Position numbers and translations under genes: made by a program. DNA of 64,000 bases from Akebia trifoliata (lineage: Eukaryota; Streptophyta; Magnoliopsida; Ranunculales; Lardizabalaceae): assembly GCA_017979445.1 (NCBI GenBank), contig CM030715.1:14533660-14597659 (forward strand). Direction: 5' to 3'. The notes under the pieces were generated by a model. That model had not been told where the DNA came from. It worked only from the letters and a program-made list of their open reading frames with translations, and ran no database searches. Shown piece after piece: positions 34,687 through 44,713 of this stretch (its first letter is position 1; each line of letters starts with the position of its first letter).

Positions 34687-34860
34687 GCAGTTCTTGATCA
34701 AAGTCGGTGCCTAGAAAGATCTTACCTTGTTGATACGAGGAGGATAGATTACGTCTATTCAGGGAACAAGGTGATTTAAGATTGCCATTGTGCGCCGCCT
34801 CTTCCTTGGAGATCTGTCTGGCCGACGGTGATTTCAGAGAACTGAATTGGAAGCTACCAA
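34687..34860 (+). other. leader block shared with element E2
   Basis: TCAAAGTCGGTGCCTAGAAA, GGATAGATTACGTCTATT, ATTGTGCGCCGCCTC and TTTCAGAGAACTGAATTG occur here in the same order as related blocks at 52428-52605 of E2, while the surrounding leader sequences do not align. Conservation between two different elements suggests a function in the RNA. Confidence 0.7.
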
Positions 34861-34894
34861 AAACATGGGTTGTTCCAACTCGATTAATCTCATA

Positions 34895-35525
34895 AATTAC
34901 TTTTCAAAATAGTTTCCCGACTCCGTGTCGATGCCAGCTCCAGGCTGATGAAATTACTTTTCAAAATGTTTTCCCGACTCCGTGTCGATGCCAGCTCCGT
35001 GCTGATGCCAGCTCCGTGTTGATGCCGACTCCGTGTCGATGCCAGCTCCGTGCTGAGATAATTTCACCTTTAATATATAATATTCCCGACTCCACGTCGA
35101 TGCCAGCTCCGTGCTGATGAAATTACTTTTTCAAAATGTCTTCCCGACTCCGTGTCGATGCCAGCTCCGTGTTGAGATAATTTCGCTTTCAAAATGTTTT
35201 CCCGACTCCGTGTCGATGCCAGCTCCGTGCTGAGGAAATTACCTTTTCAAAATATCTTCCCGACTCCGTGTCGATGCCAGCTCCGTGCTGATGAAATCGT
35301 TTTTCAAAATGTTTTTTCCGACTCCGTGTCGATGCCGGCTCCGTGCTGATGCCAACTCCGTGTTGATGCCGACTCTGTGTCGATGCCAGCTCCGCACTGA
35401 GTTAATTCCGTTAAAAAAAAAAACATGTTACCGACTCCGCGTCGATGCCAGCTCCGTGCTAATGTAATTCTTTTATAAAACATTTTACCAACTCCATGTT
35501 GATACCGGCTCTGCGCCGAGAAATT
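34895..35525. repeat. tandem array of mini-hairpins with co-varying stems (TCCGT loop)
   Basis: Units of about 60 bp contain the pair CGAC-TCCGT-GTCG and CAGC-TCCGT-GCTG separated by GATGC, then a linker such as GAAATTACTTTTCAAAATG. About eleven units are seen. Variant stems remain paired: CAAC/GTTG (35353, 35487), CGGC/GCCG (35505), CGAC-TCCAC-GTCG (35090). Confidence 0.9.
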
Positions 35526-35630
35526 ACTTTTTCGTCAAAACTCATAATAAACAACTTTACCTGATCTAATAAAACATCATGCATCCTCATTTTTGTAAAT
35601 AAGATAGTAACACTTGGTTGTCTGTACCCA

Positions 35631-35633
35631 CAG
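35631..35633 (+). promoter_or_regulatory. possible splice acceptor just before gag
   Basis: GTTGTCTGTACCCACAG lies directly ahead of the first gag codons. Together with the LTR donor CTACAAG|GTGGGT near 32397 it could remove the whole leader. No transcript evidence is available. Confidence 0.35.
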
Positions 35634-37681
35634 GTGGCCAAACGAAAGAAATACAAGCAGCCAGAAGTGCCTCCCTATTTTCTCTGGTCATCTACCGTCA
35701 CCATGAGTTCTTCCAAGCCAACACAACCTCCAATGACCGAAGCATCAGGTATCGACCCGCAGATAACAGCACTACTAAAGATAATCGAAAGACAAGAAAA
35801 AATAGTCAGTACTGTGTTAGCCAACGCCAGCATCCTATAAGCGCAAACGATACAGCAGCACGCATCCGGGTCGAATCAAGAGTTACCTGAATAACCTCCG
35901 CAGGGACCCTAGACTACCATGCCACCTGCAGTACCCGAATACCAAGGGCCCCCGCTCTATATTCCACAGAATCGACCGCCCCCAGTAGTCATTCCCGACG
36001 ATGAATGCGAATACAGAGCTACGGAAGCCAAAAGCGTAACAGACGAAAAACTGGCTCAGCAGATCGAATCTCTACAGGAAGAGATGAGGAGGATGAAGGG
36101 CCTCAACACTATGAGCGGAACCCGATTCAAGGATTTGTGCTTCTACCCTAATGCTCAACTACCGACCAAGTTCAAATGCCCGGAGTTTGAAAAATATAAC
36201 GGAGTAGGGTGTCCGCTGTCGCATCTGAAGTTGTATTGTGGTTCCATGTGCCAGTACGGCGAGGATGATAGGTTGTTGGTACAGTTGTTTCAAAGGAGCT
36301 TAACCGGACCGGCGCTCAAATGGTTTTCTGGACTAGATCACTCACTCATTAAGAACTGGCAAGACTTAGCCGAAATGTTCTGGCAAAATTACCGGTTCAA
36401 TACTGATGTAGGGCTAGATCGAAATGACATGGCCAAAATGACAAAGAAGTAGAGGGAGACAGTGAAGGAATATGCCCAGAGATGGCCAGAATCTACCTCA
36501 CAAGTAAGACCCGCAATGACAGAGCAAGAGATGAATACTACGTTCATCTCAACACTAGGGCATGCCTTCTACACTCATCTGGTGGGACACACCACAGGCA
36601 CATTCTCGAATCTAGTACAAGTGGCAGATAGGGTCGAGGACGGAATCCGAACCGGTCTGATCTTCGATTTCACGAGTCTAGGGGCAGCAACGGGAATCCC
36701 TTTCAGAGAAAGCCAGTACCTCCAGGAAAGAAGAGGGAAGAGACTCAGGTCAATAACGTACAGCCGAACCGACCCCTCTTCATTCCCTCACCGGCACCAA
36801 AACCACCAACGCCGACAACTTCATGGGCACCAGCATCGCCAACATGGAATCCTCCCCCTCAAGATCAATTCAGGGCAAACCCTCCACCCGTTGCACAGCA
36901 AGCACCACTATACGGGCAGAACCAGTAGGCACGACCCAACAGAGTGAATAGAGTGTTTACCAGGTTACCCATGACATTATCAGAACTACTGCCACTCTTA
37001 CTCAGGGGTGAGTATCTTACAAAACGCCCACCAAATCCGGAGGCTGCCAAAGGACCAGGATACAACCCCAATTTATTCTGCGAATTCCACATGGGTGCAC
37101 TAGGGCACTCTACGGACCAATGCTGGCAGCTCAAGCATCAGGTACAAAACCTAATTAATAAAAAGGCCCTCATCCTGGATGGGCCTGCCAACCTGCCCCA
37201 GCAACAAAATGTCAATCAAAACCCTCTACCCACTCACAATGGAGAAGGGAGTGGGCATAGGGTAAATGTCATCTGCGGAGAGCTCAACTTCAAACCTTCT
37301 GATCTGATAGCACCAGTAGGGGCAAAAATTAGGGTCCACTTAACCCAGGAGCCAAAGATATCGTCAGTTAACACAGTCAACCACTACACAAACAATCCAC
37401 CTCCAAATCCACAATTGCCTCTCAGAATGGCCGACCTTACCATCCATCCCACTCATCAAAACGCTGCTACTCAACCACCTCTAGCCATACCTTGCGGATC
37501 ATCCAACCATCAAAGTTCAACTCGACCTCCCCTTATTATACCATGCACACCACCATATTCTCAAGGATCAACTCGACCCCCCTTCACGTACCATACGCTC
37601 CATCCCCACGTCCACCACTTGTCATTCCATACACCACCACTGCCTCCAAACCATCACCGCCACCCCTCATCCTCAACATGA
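35634..37681 (+). pseudogene. E1 gag (capsid/nucleocapsid), stops and two frameshifts
   Basis: An N-terminal Pro/Gln-rich segment is followed by a coiled coil at about 36030-36100 (EKLAQQIESLQEEMRRMKGL). The Retrotrans_gag core spans 36170-36640 (KFKCPEFEKYNG, LVQLFQRSLTGPALKWF, EYAQRW). A knuckle-like CEFHMGALGHSTDQC lies at 37079-37125 with LKHQVQNLI following. In-frame stops are TAA 35838, TAA 35892, TAG 35910 and TAG 36450. The reading frame shifts near 36760 and again before protease. The first ATG of the segment is at 35702; the true start is unclear. Gag would form the virus-like particle in the cytoplasm. Confidence 0.9.
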
Positions 37682-37689
37682 AACCCGAT

Positions 37690-39462
37690 CCACCCCCCAT
37701 AATCATACGCTCACCTAAACCGTTCCCCTATAGCTCCAAACAGGCAGTTCCCTGGAGCTATGAGACCACTATCACCACCACCACGGGGGTCGAAACAATG
37801 AAAAAAACAGTAGTGGCAGATATCGACCATATGACAAGGGCAGGAAAATGCCAAAATTTGCCAGAAAATGGGGAAAACATCGGGACAGAAACCGAAGAGA
37901 CAAGGGAAGAGGGGACAGATGAAGAAAAAAGAAAAGCAAAGGGGAAGGGTAAGCTATATAAAGAGGAGAAGACAGAAGAAAAGGTGAAGGTCACCGACAA
38001 GGAAGCTGCAGACTTCGTTAAGCTCATCCTCAAGAGTGAGCATAATGCAGTGGACAGGTTGAACAAACAGCCAGCTCAGATTAGTATCCTGGGACTAATG
38101 CAAAAATCAGAAGAACATCAGGAGGCACTGCTGAGAGTTCTGAGAAAATCACATGTACCTTCAACCACGACACCATCACAGTTGGAACAAACAGTCGGCC
38201 AGATCATGGCCCCCAATCCTATTATTTTCACAGAGAATGAATTCACGCCTGAGGGGACGGGGCATGTCGAACCACTGAACGTCATGGTCATATGCAAGGG
38301 CATGATGGTCGCCAGAGTATTGATTGATAATGGCTCAGCGCTTAACGTCTGTCCACTTGAAACATTCCGGAAACTCAACGCTGACTGGTCATATGTGAAA
38401 CCCAATAATAAGGTTGTCCGAGGCTTCGACAGTTCGAGAAGGGATTCCCTGGGAGAGGTGGATTTACCTATCACAATAGGTCCTTGCACCTTTGAAATAA
38501 CATTTGAAGTCATGGAAATACCAACGACATTCAACCTGTTACTGGGCAGACCTTGGATCCACATTGCCGGAGCTGTACCTTCCTCGTTGCACCAAAGAGT
38601 CAAATTTATCATGGGGCAGAGGATGATATCGGTATTGGCGGAGAACCTTATTCCAGCTGGGAGAGCTCCAGATGTGCCATTCATTGATATAGAGATGACG
38701 AAGGATAAAACACTCTACCATTCGTACCAATTCGCGGCTGTCAATCACATCGAGAAGGGGAAGGAAAAGGTAAGGGCAAAGCTATCAAGAGCAAACCTTA
38801 TGGTTGGTCGGGTCATGAAAAGATCGGGATACCGACCCAAGCAAGGGTTGGGGCCGGGAGGAAGAGGAAGAGCTACACCGGTCGAAGCCAGGAAGCATAT
38901 TCCTTACTTTGGGCTAGGGTTTAGACCCACAAAGAGGGATATTGCAGAAATGAATGACAAGAAAAAAGAACTTCGGCTAGCCAGAAAGCAAAATCGTGAA
39001 CCGAACATCTGGAATCTGGGCCGAGTCCCTCACATTAGTGTCAGCTTCCCAAAGTCCCATATCAGACCTGACGACTTATCAGAACTGCCATCCTTAAAGA
39101 GGCCAAAAATGGTAAACATCGCACCACTGCACGTTCAAGAAGATTCAATCGTAGAGTCCCAATCATCCTTTGAAAAGGCATTGATGTTTTATTCAATGGG
39201 GATTCCGATGAAAGTCCATCAGAGACTGCTCCAAAACCCACTAAAGCGAAGGCCATTACCAACCAAGAGAACAACTCACCATATCCATCAGGTATCGACT
39301 GGGCATCAGTCATCATCCCACCAAGTTTGGGAGGGACTATGCCCCAATCTGACAACAATCAATCGGAGATCGGTCATCTCCGAACCACCAACCAAATCAT
39401 TCAACGAATCACTTGCTCATCTCATCCGCCCCTTCAGAGAAGGGGAGACATTGCACAACTGA
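37690..39462 (+). CDS. E1 protease domain with G-patch-like tail
   Basis: A single open frame runs to the TGA at 39460. After a Pro-rich and acidic/Lys linker comes a retropepsin: VARVLIDNGSALNVCPL at about 38310-38355 (catalytic Asp in DNGS, where D-T/S-G is usual), then the flap and FNLLLGRPWIH at 38530-38565. Downstream, RVMKRSGYRPKQGLGPGGRG at 38812-38870 resembles a G-patch, with IPYFGLGF after it. The start is not defined: the upstream part of this frame overlaps the gag frame to 37492 and is probably joined to gag in the ancestral element by the frame lost near 37680. Confidence 0.82.
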   Translation, partial: PPPIIIRSPKPFPYSSKQAVPWSYETTITTTTGVETMKKTVVADIDHMTRAGKCQNLPENGENIGTETEETREEGTDEEKRKAKGKGKLYKEEKTEEKVKVTDKEAADFVKLILKSEHNAVDRLNKQPAQISILGLMQKSEEHQEALLRVLRKSHVPSTTTPSQLEQTVGQIMAPNPIIFTENEFTPEGTGHVEPLNVMVICKGMMVARVLIDNGSALNVCPLETFRKLNADWSYVKPNNKVVRGFDSSRRDSLGEVDLPITIGPCTFEITFEVMEIPTTFNLLLGRPWIHIAGAVPSSLHQRVKFIMGQRMISVLAENLIPAGRAPDVPFIDIEMTKDKTLYHSYQFAAVNHIEKGKEKVRAKLSRANLMVGRVMKRSGYRPKQGLGPGGRGRATPVEARKHIPYFGLGFRPTKRDIAEMNDKKKELRLARKQNREPNIWNLGRVPHISVSFPKSHIRPDDLSELPSLKRPKMVNIAPLHVQEDSIVESQSSFEKALMFYSMGIPMKVHQRLLQNPLKRRPLPTKRTTHHIHQVSTGHQSSSHQVWEGLCPNLTTINRRSVISEPPTKSFNESLAHLIRPFREGETLHN

Positions 39463-39816
39463 GAAGAATTCCCATTAACTCTTGAGGCTGTCGAGGCCTA
39501 AAAAAAAATGCCATTAGGCGACATCAATTTGCCCGAGGATCATAATGAGCCCTCGTCCTCGGGTAAAAACTATTTTGGGGGCTCCCTATCTTTATTAACA
39601 AGTTTGCATGATTGTTCTTCTTATTTCAGGTATCCAGAAAATCACAAAAAAATAAATACTTCTCAAAAGGCAAAAAAATCAAAATTTTTTCAAAAATCAA
39701 AAAAATAAAAAAGCTTTCAAAATTACAAAAAAATAGATATTTTTCAAAAACCAAAAAAAGAGTTTTCAAGGGATCTGTCTCCATCAAATGAGTACTCAGA
39801 TAAAACAGAATTTGAA
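39463..39816 (+). other. protease-RT linker with stops; possible intron
   Basis: The frame of protease and RT is the same, but two or three stops (TGA 39460, TAA near 39499 and 39706) lie between them. TTCTTCTTATTTCAG at about 39615-39629 looks like a splice acceptor. Ogre elements are known to carry an intron between protease and RT, so this may be the same arrangement; decay is the alternative. Confidence 0.45.
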
Positions 39817-41766
39817 ATGGACGAGTATGATTTCGATCTTGAACTCGACTTCGACCTCATGGGGATAGAAGAAGAGTCTGAGGACGAAATGGAATACCCA
39901 CCAAAAGAAATCAAAGACTTGGTAGAACGCCACGAAAGAGGTGTTCAGCCAAACATCGAGGATACAGACTCAATTAATCTCGGTACCGAAGAGGACCCAC
40001 GAATTGTCAAGATTGGAGCTTTACTAACGTCACAACAGAAAAAAGAAATGGTCGAGTTCCTACGAAATTATCAGGACGTCTTCGCATGGTCATACAGAGA
40101 TATGCCGGGGTTAGATACAGATCTCGTTGTACACAAGCTACCCATTGCTTCCGGAAGTAAGTCGATCAAGCAAAAACTGAGAAGGCTGAAGCCTGAATGG
40201 ACCCTCAAGGTCAAGGATGAGGTCATGAAGCAATTCGAAGCAGGGTTTCTTGCAGTCTCCACATACCCGGAATGGCTAGCTAACATTGTACCAGTACCCA
40301 AGAAGGACGGAAAAGTACGCATGTGTGTCGACTATCGAGACTTGAACAAGGCCAGTCCTAAGGATGATTTTTCACTTCCACACATCGACACTCTAGTCGA
40401 TAGTACAGCAGGGCACGGCATGTTCTCATTCATGGATGGCTTCTCAGGCTATAACCAGATAAAAATGGCAGAAGAAGACCAAGAAAAGACAGCGTTCATC
40501 ACACCATGGGGTACTTTTCACTACAAAGTCATGCCGTTCGGGTTAAAGAACGCGGGGGCAACTTACCAACGGGCGATGACTGCATTATTCCATGACATGA
40601 TCCATAAAGAAATGGAGGTCTACGTAGATGACATGATCGCTAAGTCTGGCATTGAGGAAAATCATCTGATCAATTTAAAGAAGTTGTTCGACAGGCTGAG
40701 GAAGTATAGCTTAAGGCTAAATCCGGCAAAATGCGTGTTCGGGGCAACATCGGGCAAGCTACTGGGATTCGTTGTCAGCAGAAGGGGCATTGAAATAGAT
40801 TCGGCAAAGACTAAATATATCCTGGAAATGAAGGCACCCGGTACAGAAAAAGACATTCGGGGCTTTCTGGGAAGAATACAATACATTAGTCGTTTCATTG
40901 CTCAGCTCACGCCTATCTGTGAGCCAGTCTTCAAGCTATTAAGGAAAGATACGCCAAAGAAGTGGAACAAAGACTGTCAAGAAGCATTCGACAAAATCAA
41001 GCAATATCTGCTCAATCCACCAGTCTTAGTCCCCCCTACGCCAGGACGACCTCTGCTGATGTACATCTCAGTGCAAGAAACATCTATGGGGTGTGTGCTA
41101 GGGCAACATGATGAATCAGGACGGAAGGAACATGCCATCTACTATCTCAGCAAGAAATTCACTGATTACGAAGCAAAATACTCGACACTCGAAAAGACTT
41201 GCTGTGCATTGGTTTGGGCATCTCAACGACTACGTCATTTTTTGCTCAGCTACTCGACTATGCTTATCGCCAGGATGGACCCCCTAAAGTACCTATTCGA
41301 AAAACCAGCACTAACAGGCCGCACAACGAAATGGCAGTTATTGTTATCAGAATTCGACATCACCTATGTCACCCAAAAAGCCATCAAAGGGCAAGCCATC
41401 GCTGACCACCTCGCCGAGCACCCGTTGCCTGATTATGAGCCGTTAAAGACAAACTTCCCGGATGAAGCCATACTATTTGCCGAGATTGAAAACGATGATG
41501 ACGAAGAACCTGGTTGGAAAATGTACTTCGACGGAGCAGCTAATCAGAAAGGAAATGGAATAGGGGCAGTCTTGATTAAACCAGACGGGTCCCATGTACC
41601 GATCGCAATCAGATTGAAATTTCAATGCTCTAACAACGAAGCCGAATACGAAGCATGCATAGCAGGGTTAAAAGCAGCATTAGATCTCGAGGTAGACGAG
41701 ATTGATGTTTTCGGAGATTCAAGCCTGGTGGTCTATCAGACGACTGGAGAATGGAAAACTCGATAA
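39817..41766 (+). CDS. E1 reverse transcriptase, relic RNase H and second RNase H
   Basis: A 649-codon open frame. After an acidic leader come VFAWSYRDMPGLD, then the RT: WLANIVPVPKKDGKVRMCVDYRDLNKA (40265-40350), MPFGLKNAGATYQR (40533), YVDDM (40621-40635, catalytic Asp pair intact), KCVFG and LLGFVVS. The first RNase H (41050-41400) starts LLMYISVQETSMGCVL, so the usual catalytic Asp is Ser, as in Tat elements that acquired a second RNase H. That second domain follows at 41516-41766: MYFDGAANQKGNG (Asp), NNEAEYEACIAGL (Glu), VFGDSSLV (Asp). A TAA at 41764 cuts it before its last catalytic residue. It synthesises cDNA in the particle. Confidence 0.95.
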   Translation: MDEYDFDLELDFDLMGIEEESEDEMEYPPKEIKDLVERHERGVQPNIEDTDSINLGTEEDPRIVKIGALLTSQQKKEMVEFLRNYQDVFAWSYRDMPGLDTDLVVHKLPIASGSKSIKQKLRRLKPEWTLKVKDEVMKQFEAGFLAVSTYPEWLANIVPVPKKDGKVRMCVDYRDLNKASPKDDFSLPHIDTLVDSTAGHGMFSFMDGFSGYNQIKMAEEDQEKTAFITPWGTFHYKVMPFGLKNAGATYQRAMTALFHDMIHKEMEVYVDDMIAKSGIEENHLINLKKLFDRLRKYSLRLNPAKCVFGATSGKLLGFVVSRRGIEIDSAKTKYILEMKAPGTEKDIRGFLGRIQYISRFIAQLTPICEPVFKLLRKDTPKKWNKDCQEAFDKIKQYLLNPPVLVPPTPGRPLLMYISVQETSMGCVLGQHDESGRKEHAIYYLSKKFTDYEAKYSTLEKTCCALVWASQRLRHFLLSYSTMLIARMDPLKYLFEKPALTGRTTKWQLLLSEFDITYVTQKAIKGQAIADHLAEHPLPDYEPLKTNFPDEAILFAEIENDDDEEPGWKMYFDGAANQKGNGIGAVLIKPDGSHVPIAIRLKFQCSNNEAEYEACIAGLKAALDLEVDEIDVFGDSSLVVYQTTGEWKTR

Positions 41767-42381
41767 CAGAGACTGGTCCCTTACCACGAGTATCTAGAGG
41801 AACTAAGCTCACACTTCGACAGAATCTCATTCACCTACATGCCTAGAGCTAAGAACCAGTTCGCCGATGCACTAGCTACCCTTGCTTCCATGATTAGTAT
41901 TTCAGAAGATCTGGTCATCGACCCGATTGAGATTGGAATTCAGGACGAGCCAGCCTATTGTCTACTCGTCGAAGTAGAAGAACCTGAAGAAAAGTCTTGG
42001 TACTCAGACCTCAAAGCATATCTCGAAGATCGAACCCTTCCCTCAGATGCAACGCCTAACGATCGCAGAACCATTCAGAGATTGGCAGGGCAATTTTTTA
42101 TCAGCAATGGCATCCTGTACAAAAAGTCACACCACGAGGTCTTACTCCGATGCGTTGCAGAAGCCGAAGCAAAGCGATTAATCGAGACTGTACATGGTGG
42201 AGTCTGTGGACCTCACATGAATGGCCATATGCTAGCAAAGAAGATCATGCGGATGGGGTACTATTGGTCGATAATGGAAAGTGACTGTTATCAGCATGTT
42301 CGCAAATGCCATCTATGCCAAATCTACGCCAACAAAATCAATGCTCCGCCTTCAGAGCTGCATAACATGACTACGCCTTAG
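41767..42381 (+). pseudogene. E1 pol continued: end of second RNase H and integrase zinc domain
   Basis: Same frame as RT after one stop codon. RLVPYHEYLEEL and KNQFADALATLASM (final RNase H Asp) are followed by a linker and the HHCC integrase domain: VHGGVCGPHMNGH...CYQHVRKCHLCQIY at 42190-42325. The segment closes at TAG 42379, where the family has Trp in WPFSLWGMD. Confidence 0.93.
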
Positions 42382-43245
42382 CCTTTCTCCCTTTGGGGAA
42401 TGGATGTCATCGGGCCAATCTCACCAAAAGCTGCAAATGGACATCGCTTCATCCTAGTGACTATCGATTACTTCACCAAATGGGTAGAAGCTGCTTCATA
42501 CGCCAACGTCACCAAAAGCAATGTCCTGAAGTTTGTCAAGAACAACATTGTCTGCAGATATGGGCTTCCCAGCGGGTTAGTGACTGATAATGCTAAGAAC
42601 TTCAAGAACAGGGATATGGTCAAGATGTGCGAAGATTTCCAGATCACTCATCACAACTCTGTACCATACAGACCTAAAATGAACGGAGCAGTCGAGGCAG
42701 CCAACAAGAATATTAAGAAAATTATCGAGAAGATGGCAATTACATACAAAGACTGGCACGACATGTTGCCTTTTGCACTCCATGCCTATCGAACTTCGTT
42801 CAGAACCTCGATTGGGGCAACTCCATATTCATTGGTCTACAGAATGGAAGCAGTCTTACCCGTAGAAGTTAAGATTCCCTCCCTCCGAATTTTAAAAGAA
42901 GCAGAATTAGATGAAACCGAATGGATTCAAGCTCGGTTCGACCAGTTAAATCTAATCGAAGAAAAGCGGCTAGCAGCCATCTGCCATGGGCAAATTTATC
43001 AGAGACGAATAGCTCGTGCCTACAACAAGAAAATCAAGCCTAGGGATTTCTCGCCAGGAGACCTTGTATTGAAGAAGATTCTGCCGATCCAAGAGGACGC
43101 CAGAGGAAAATTCAGACCGAACTATGAGGGACCATTCATCGTGAAGAAGGTGATGACGGGAGGAGCTCTGATCCTTACGGAGATGGACGGACAAGTCTTC
43201 CCGCAACCGATCAATGCTGACACTGTCAAAAAATACTACGCCTAA
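42382..43245 (+). pseudogene. E1 integrase catalytic and C-terminal domains
   Basis: The frame continues after the TAG at 42379. D,D35E motif: Asp in LWGMDVIGPI (42400), Asp in LVTDNAKNF (42583), Glu in NGAVEAANKNIKKII (42688). HAYRTSFRTSIGATPYSLVYRMEAVLPVE and RRIARAYNKKIKPRDFSPGDLVLKK (GPY/F-like barrel, 43000-43075) follow, ending DTVKKYYA and TAA at 43243. Except for the two stops the integrase looks intact. Confidence 0.93.
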
Positions 43246-44713
43246 AAAATTGACCCTGAGATGACGAAAGGCCATCTTTGCTATTCTAAACCAACAAATC
43301 TAACCTTAGTCAACCCTTTTTGAGCCATCACGTTCATTTTCTAACTTAAGACTGGGGTAAGTCAACAACTACAAGGAAAAAAACAAAGAAAAAAAAAATC
43401 AAAAAAAAAAACAAAAACAAAAACTCCTGGCCCGCATGAGGATAAACTGTGAACGGCTAAAAATATACAAAAAAATCAAAAAAGTCAAAAAACTCGGACA
43501 CTTGATCTGAGCTCGACCCAAATCTCCAGCCTAAACAAGTTCGAGAGACGCTGGGAGGAGACGCAGATCACTTTTTCGAAACAAAAATAGACAAACCCCA
43601 TGTCTAAAACACTCTAAATCCATCCAGACCTTAATCTTTTTAACCTTCCACTACCATTAGCCTAAGCCAACGTTTCGTCCCAACAAAAGTCCTTTTTGAT
43701 CAGGGAATGTTCTAGGGCAACCCAACGACAATGGCAGCATCAATGATCTTGCGACTTGGTCCGGACCTCCAAAGTCTTATTAGTCGTTGGAAGACTCGAG
43801 AGGGGAATCCAGGTCGGATATTCGAAAAAAATAGTACCTAAAGTGTAGAGTAGCCGATCTTGCAGCTCAACTTGAGTTGCCAAACCACGAATAGTCGTCA
43901 GCAAACTCGAGAGGGGAATCCAGATCTACTACTCGAGAAAGAGTGCCACTACAAGAGTAGAATCGTCGATCTCGCAGCTCAACTTGAGTCACCAAGCCAC
44001 AGAGACACAGAGACTTCGAGCAGAATTGTAATGTAAAAATCTAAAGATACAAGCATAGTCTGAAAGGGCATAGTGAAAACCCGAAAGGGCGCTATGAGTA
44101 AAAGAATCAGACTATGGCAAGATCAAAGCCACCGGCACGATGAAAATCCCAAAAAGGACGTCGATGCGCAAAAATGTGGAAACCGGGTCTGGTGAAAATC
44201 GTAACTGGCACCGGGGGCAATAAGGGTAAACAAAAATAAAAAAAAACAAAAAATAAAAAAAAACAAAAACAAAAACTCCTGGCCCGCAAGAGTATAAACT
44301 GTGAACGGCAAAATCCATCCAAAACTCCGAGACCCCAAACGGATAACGACCTTCCGATACCAGGGCACTGGGAATGATTCTAAAGGAACCAAAAGAATAA
44401 TTGACATCTGCATCACCCGTGCTGGGCAAAAACACCAAAATCGTCACAACCAAAGATTTTACAAACTCTGAATTTATCGTACTCATTTGATAAAAACATT
44501 TCACAAAATTATATTTCAAAACTACTATTTTTGCCAATGACGACAAATCTAGGATGTATTCAACAAAACCTCGAGTTTTCAAGAACAATAGATATACCTG
44601 AGGCCAAGTAAGTAGAAAAACCTATTTTCTTTGCATTAATCCTTCAACATTTTGCATTATTCGTATAAGGAAGAGAAAAACAAAAAAAAAAAAAGCGAAT
44701 ACAACGCAGTCAA
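43246..44713 (+). other. E1 spacer between integrase and antisense gene A, with direct repeats
   Basis: A-rich runs, an approximately 70-bp direct repeat with ACTCCTGGCCCGCA (43424 and 44275), and a two-copy approximately 107-bp tandem with CTCGAGAGGGGAATCCAG (43796 and 43906). Minus-strand frames at 44107-44588 have no domain. Confidence 0.7.

Noticed and set aside
38118..38684. Minus-strand 188-codon open frame
   Set aside because: It is the shadow of the E1 protease frame, which has clear retropepsin motifs on the plus strand.
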